A stretch of 37,697 nt of DNA from CAYWMD01 sp964458575 (lineage in GTDB: Bacteria; Verrucomicrobiota; Verrucomicrobiia; Limisphaerales; JADLHS01), in NCBI GenBank assembly GCA_964458575.1, contig CAYWMD010000061.1:1-37697 (forward strand), read 5' to 3'. Both the position numbers and the translations under genes were made by a program. The notes under the pieces were generated by a model, which saw only the letters and a program-made list of their open reading frames with translations, ran no database searches and was not told the DNA's origin. This document shows positions 33,969 through 37,697 of the stretch, piece by piece; position 1 is the first letter of the stretch; each line of letters starts with the position of its first letter.

Positions 33969-35720
33969 ATGACCTTTTTGCCCATCGCGGATCGCGAATT
34001 ACGCGTGGCGTCGCGGAAACGCAGCACGTTCTGGCTGCGCGTCGCGGCGGCGTCCGTGGCGCTGGTCATCGGCGGCGGGTTCCTGTTCATCGCGTTCATT
34101 GCCACATTCCTGCCGTTCGGCGGGCGGGCGCAATTGGGCGGACCGCTGTTCGCCACGCTGACCTGGATGAGCCTGGTGGCGGCGTTGAGCGCGGGGCTGT
34201 TTTTTACGTCGGACTGTTTGAGCGAGGAAAAGCGCGAAGGCACGCTGGGATTTCTGTTTCTCACCGACTTGCGCGGCTACGACGTGGTGCTGGGCAAATT
34301 GCTGGTCACCTCGCTGCGGTGCGTCTTTGCCCTGGTGGCGATTTTCCCGGTGCTGGCCATCACGCAACTGATGGGCGGCGTGGAAGCGGGGACGTTTTGG
34401 AAGACACTGCTCGCGCTCATGCACGCGCTGTTTTTTTCGCTGGCCGCGGGCATGTTCATTTCCGCCCTCAGTCGGGACCCGCAGAAAGCGCTGGTGGGAA
34501 CGCTCTTGTTGCTGGTGTTTTTCCTGGCAGGCGGGCCGATTGGGGACGCCACCTATGCCGCGCTGAAACAGCAGCCGTTCAAGCCCATCCTCAGTCTCAC
34601 GAGCCCGGGACATCCGTTTGGATCGGCGGACGACTGGGGCAGGAGATTTTGGACCTCGCTGCTGGCCAGTCAGTTGGTGGCCTGGGTGTTGTTGGGACTG
34701 GCTTGTGTGCTGATTCCGCGGACCTGGCAGACGCGGGCGCGGCAGACTTCACCCAGGTTGTTGCGTTGGGGATATTGGTGGCGGTATGGCGGCGTGAAGC
34801 GACGCGTGGCATTGCGTCAAAAACTGCTCGGGGTCCATCCCGTGACCTGGCTGGCTTTGCGGGAACGCTGGCAATCCTTCGTCATCTGGACGATGGCCTT
34901 TTTGGTGATTGTGGTGTTTGTGACCATCGTCGCCGTGGATCTGCCGTCGCAGGCGTGGATGGGCTGGGAATACGTCGGGGGCACACTGTCGGTGATGGCC
35001 TATTTGTGGGCGGCGACACAGGCGTCGCGATTTTTCGTGGACGCGCGCCGGAACGGGACGATGGAACTGTTGCTGGCGACCCCGTTGAGCGGGCGGGAGA
35101 TTGTGCTGGGCCCGTGGCGGGCGTTGGTGCGATTGTTTGCCGTGCCGTTGACCATTTTTTTGCTGGTGCACACCGTGGGCACGACCGTGGCGCACATGCA
35201 AACATGGGGCATGACGTCCGGTTTGACGGGGCAAAACCTCCCGCGAGTTCTGACCGAATACGTCTTTCCGATCGTCTCAGGTCTGACGGCAGCGGTGGTC
35301 GTGGCAACCAACCTGTATGCCTTGGGTTGGTTCGGGCTCTGGATGAGCCTGACCTCGAAGACCAGCCACCTGGCGGCGTTGAAGACCATCGTCTTCGTCT
35401 GGATCGGGCCGTTGGTTGCGATTGCCTTTGTGTCCAGCATGCTCGCGGGTCTTCTGCTGCTTGCCCTGATGTTGCCGACCTTCGCCAAGGGCGCGAATGC
35501 CAACCCCGGCAATTGGGTGATGTGGGGTCCGTTGCTGGGCGCGGTCTTGACGACGGCGCTGACGGTTGGGAAGGACATCTTGTTTGCAACCTGGGCGCGG
35601 CGACGGTTGTTTTCGAGCTTCCGCGAACTGGCGGTGCGGGCCGTGGCGCCCGTGCACATTCCAAAACCGGTCGGGCCAACTCCGCCGCCCATGCGTCTGC
35701 CGGTTGGAGGAGCGAGATGA
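33969..35720 (+). CDS. ABC-2 type permease 5 of six
   Basis: The 583-residue paralog, the longest, starts MTFLPIADRELRVASRKRST 3 bp after the previous stop. Coupling motif one is DCLSEEKREGTLGFLFLTDL with RGYDVVLGKL, and motif two DARRNGTMELLLATPLSGRE near residue 360. The linker has the box HPVTWLALRERWQ. Extra length comes from the loop and helix region around 400-440. The C-terminus ends in a Pro-rich tail (HIPKPVGPTPPPMR). A REPIN-like element follows between this gene and the sixth permease. Motif one is nearly identical to that of permease 6. Confidence 0.88.
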   Translation: MTFLPIADRELRVASRKRSTFWLRVAAASVALVIGGGFLFIAFIATFLPFGGRAQLGGPLFATLTWMSLVAALSAGLFFTSDCLSEEKREGTLGFLFLTDLRGYDVVLGKLLVTSLRCVFALVAIFPVLAITQLMGGVEAGTFWKTLLALMHALFFSLAAGMFISALSRDPQKALVGTLLLLVFFLAGGPIGDATYAALKQQPFKPILSLTSPGHPFGSADDWGRRFWTSLLASQLVAWVLLGLACVLIPRTWQTRARQTSPRLLRWGYWWRYGGVKRRVALRQKLLGVHPVTWLALRERWQSFVIWTMAFLVIVVFVTIVAVDLPSQAWMGWEYVGGTLSVMAYLWAATQASRFFVDARRNGTMELLLATPLSGREIVLGPWRALVRLFAVPLTIFLLVHTVGTTVAHMQTWGMTSGLTGQNLPRVLTEYVFPIVSGLTAAVVVATNLYALGWFGLWMSLTSKTSHLAALKTIVFVWIGPLVAIAFVSSMLAGLLLLALMLPTFAKGANANPGNWVMWGPLLGAVLTTALTVGKDILFATWARRRLFSSFRELAVRAVAPVHIPKPVGPTPPPMRLPVGGAR

Positions 35721-35737
35721 GAACCGAAGCGCGATTT

Positions 35738-35899
35738 ACCCTCACCCCGGCGCTCGCCCATCCGATGGGAGAGGGAGAGTCATTCGCCGGTTACCTGGTA
35801 AGTCGAGTGACAGAGTTTATCGGAAGATTATTCGTAAGGCAGCATACGACCATTGCCGTCCCTTCTCCCATCGGATGGGAGAGGGTCAGGGTGAGGGTC
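35738..35899. repeat. REPIN-like element between permeases 5 and 6
   Basis: The left arm has CTCGCCCAT/ATGGGAGAG around CCG (35753-35773, one mismatch) preceded by CCCTCACCC. The right arm has CTTCTCCCAT/ATGGGAGAGG around CGG (35862-35884, one wobble) followed by GGGTGAGGG. The arms are inverted copies, and the loops CCG and CGG are complementary. It shares the CCCTCACCC...CTCTCCC pattern with 12857-13027. It fills the 205-bp gap in an otherwise tightly packed operon and has no coding capacity. Confidence 0.8.
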
Positions 35900-35925
35900 G
35901 GACGGACGCACTTTACCGATTGCCC

Positions 35926-37584
35926 ATGAGATTTCTCCCCATCGTCGGTCGGGAATTGCGCGTGGCAGCGCGGCGGCGCGGCACGTACTGGCTGCGTTCC
36001 TGGGTGGCGTTGATTGTGATTCTGGTGAGCGGCTGGATCTTCCTGTTCAATTTGCGCGACTCGCCCCGGGAGCTGGCGCGGACCCTGTTTTTCACGCTCA
36101 CGGGCGGCGCGCTGTTCTTTTGCCTGGTCGCCGGACTGCGATCCACGGCGGATTGCATCAGCGAGGAGAAGCGCGAAGGCACGCTCGGCCTGTTGTTTCT
36201 CACGGACCTGAAGGGCTACGACGTGGTGCTGGGCAAGCTCGTGGCCAATTCGCTCAATGGATTCTACGGTCTGCTGGCCATCGTGCCGGTGATGGCGATA
36301 CCCCTGCTGCTGGGCGGAGTGGCGCCGAGCGAATTCGCGCGGATTTCCGTGGTGCTGTTGAACGCATTGTTCTTCTCGATGTGCGTCGGGGTGTTCGCCT
36401 CGGCCTGCAGCCGGTCGGCGCGCAAATCCATCGGCCTGACGCTGTTGCTGGTGCTGGCGTTCGCGGCGGGATTTCCGGTCCTGGGTTGGTGGTACGCGTG
36501 GAAGTTTCAATTGCGGAGCCTCGAGATCGCGCTCTTTTTCCCCAGCGCGGGTTACGCCTACATGATGGCGCAGGATTATTTTTTCAAGCTGGGACCACGT
36601 GGATTTTACTGGTCGCTGGGAACGGTTCACGCGCTGGGTTGGGTTTTCCTGGGGCTCGCGTGTTTGATTGCGCCGCGGTCGTGGCAGGACCGGCCGGCCA
36701 GCGCGCGCGGCGTCCGGTGGCGGGCGCTGTGGCAGTTCTGGAGTTATGGCAGCGCCGCCGAGCGGGTTTCCTTTCGCACGCGGCTGCTGAATCAGAATCC
36801 GTTCTTCTGGCTGGCGGCACGCGCCCGCCTTAAACCCGCCTGGGTTTGGGCGTTGCTGGCCAGCCTCGCATGCGGCTGGCTGTGGGGCTGGATGAAATAT
36901 CGCCGCGACTGGCTCAATGAGGGCATCTATGTGAGCACCGGGTTTCTTCTCAATTCGATCTTAAAAAACTGGCTCGCCTCCGAGGCAGTACGGCAGTTGA
37001 GCGATGACCGCCGCATGGGCACGCTGGAATTGTTGCTTTCCACGCCGTTGCGAGTGAAGGAGATCTTGCGGGGCCAGGCGCTGGCGTTGCGCCGGCAATT
37101 CCTCGGACCGCTGGTGGTGGTGCTGCTGGTCGAACTGTTGATGATGCTGGCGAGCACAACCCAAAACATGGTGGGCAGCGACCGTCCGCTCTGGATTTCT
37201 CTTTGGGTCGCCGGCATGGCGACGTTGGTCGCGGACCTCGTCGCGCTCTACTGGGTGGGAATGTGGCTGGGGTTGGCGTCGAGACATCCCAAACGGGCGT
37301 TCAGCGACACGGTGGCCCGGGTGCTGGCGGTGCCGTGGGCGGGCTTCGCGGTGTTCATGACGCTGGTCGCGCTCAGTTCGATGAATGGGCGTTCGGACGT
37401 GGGTTGGAAAACCACCTTGGGCGTCTGGTTTCTGCTCGGGCTGCTGACCGACCTGGGATTCGGTCTCTGGGCCCGGCACAAACTGTTGACGGAGTTTCGG
37501 GAGATGGCGACGCGCCGTTACGAAGTTCGTGCCTCATGGTGGCAAAGATTGTTCAGCGGCCGGGCCAAAACCGGGGCGAGTTGA
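35926..37584 (+). CDS. ABC-2 type permease 6 of six
   Basis: The 552-residue paralog starts at ATG 35926 (MRFLPIVGRELRVAARRRGT); the longer open frame back to 35566 overlaps permease 5 and the repeat. Coupling motif one is DCISEEKREGTLGLLFLTDL with KGYDVVLGKL, and motif two DDRRMGTLELLLSTPLRVKE near residue 360. The linker box is QNPFFWLAARARLK. About twelve helices are predicted. It is closest in these motifs to permeases 1 and 5. It ends the operon; no clear terminator is visible before the tRNA 58 bp downstream. Confidence 0.88.
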   Translation: MRFLPIVGRELRVAARRRGTYWLRSWVALIVILVSGWIFLFNLRDSPRELARTLFFTLTGGALFFCLVAGLRSTADCISEEKREGTLGLLFLTDLKGYDVVLGKLVANSLNGFYGLLAIVPVMAIPLLLGGVAPSEFARISVVLLNALFFSMCVGVFASACSRSARKSIGLTLLLVLAFAAGFPVLGWWYAWKFQLRSLEIALFFPSAGYAYMMAQDYFFKLGPRGFYWSLGTVHALGWVFLGLACLIAPRSWQDRPASARGVRWRALWQFWSYGSAAERVSFRTRLLNQNPFFWLAARARLKPAWVWALLASLACGWLWGWMKYRRDWLNEGIYVSTGFLLNSILKNWLASEAVRQLSDDRRMGTLELLLSTPLRVKEILRGQALALRRQFLGPLVVVLLVELLMMLASTTQNMVGSDRPLWISLWVAGMATLVADLVALYWVGMWLGLASRHPKRAFSDTVARVLAVPWAGFAVFMTLVALSSMNGRSDVGWKTTLGVWFLLGLLTDLGFGLWARHKLLTEFREMATRRYEVRASWWQRLFSGRAKTGAS

Positions 37585-37642
37585 GGTCCGGCTGAGAATT
37601 TGCTTGAGCGCGCGCTGGTCCCGGGTTTCATTAAGCGCGGGC

Positions 37643-37697
37643 GGAGAGATGGCCGAGTGGCTGAAGGCGGCGGTTTGCTAAACCGTTATACGGTCAA
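37643..37697 (+). tRNA. tRNA-Ser (GCT), 3' part beyond the window
   Basis: The sequence begins GGAGAGATGGCCGAGTGGC, the 5' acceptor strand and D-arm of a serine tRNA (GCCGAGTGG...GGC). The anticodon arm follows with loop TTGCTAA, anticodon GCT at 37677-37679, which reads AGC/AGT serine codons. The window ends in the long variable arm typical of tRNA-Ser, so the T-arm and 3' acceptor are missing. Identity rests on the D-arm, anticodon and variable arm. Confidence 0.9.

Noticed and set aside
33770..35929. Long plus-strand open frame of 719 codons
   Set aside because: It runs out of frame through permeases 4 and 5, whose conserved motifs lie in the other frames; its translation is Gly/Arg/Ala-rich without domain features.

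Overview
The window reads as a GC-rich chromosome segment of a Verrucomicrobiota-like bacterium (Pedosphaera/Limisphaerales type). This placement is an inference from the gene content: tandem single-domain pseudopilins, a sigma factor carrying its own membrane segment, a DUF1080 protein, a four-helix-bundle protein, large ABC-2 permease arrays, and many palindromic or short-unit repeats in the gene gaps. No marker gene fixes the taxon. No CRISPR array, prophage or classical transposase is present.

Layout. Positions 1-840 hold two related pseudopilin genes on the minus strand, the first cut by the window edge. At 1.3-4.6 kb a DASS/SLC13-type permease (minus) and glucuronate isomerase (plus) diverge from a 99-bp gap. 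At 5.0-6.4 kb lies an ECF-type sigma factor with a transmembrane segment, coiled coil and C-terminal domain (minus). At 6.7-9.0 kb are an SDR oxidoreductase, a secreted serpin and a small unknown basic protein. At 9.2-21.8 kb is a complex I operon in the order nuoA-B-C-D-I-H-J-K-L-M-M-N: it lacks nuoE, nuoF and nuoG and has two nuoM genes. At 21.8-23.7 kb are a secreted DUF1080 protein and a D-cysteine desulfhydrase-like PLP enzyme. At 23.8-37.6 kb is an ABC exporter locus: one large secreted/membrane protein, one ATPase, and six consecutive paralogous permeases, each with two ABC-2-like halves. A tRNA-Ser(GCT) begins at the right edge and is cut off.

The most unusual layer is repeats laid over both large operons. 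Three elements (11980-12071, 26022-26542, 27504-27567) share one architecture: four or five tandem 7-bp units, a spacer, then four or five units of the same heptamer in inverted orientation. The heptamer differs between elements. All three fill the space from the stop codon of one operon gene to the start of the next. One of them carries a complete gene for a four-helix-bundle (23S rRNA intervening-sequence-type) protein with its own ribosome binding site. A looser decamer version lies at 6498-6669.

In addition, REPIN-like pairs of inverted hairpins lie at 8983-9063, 12857-13027 and 35738-35899, and two more lie in frame inside coding sequence, in equivalent late loops of NuoL (16521-16592) and the second NuoM (20066-20132). 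The heptamer-bracketed elements with an optional four-helix-bundle cargo are the best candidate here for an undescribed system. That reading is an inference from architecture and needs comparison across genomes.
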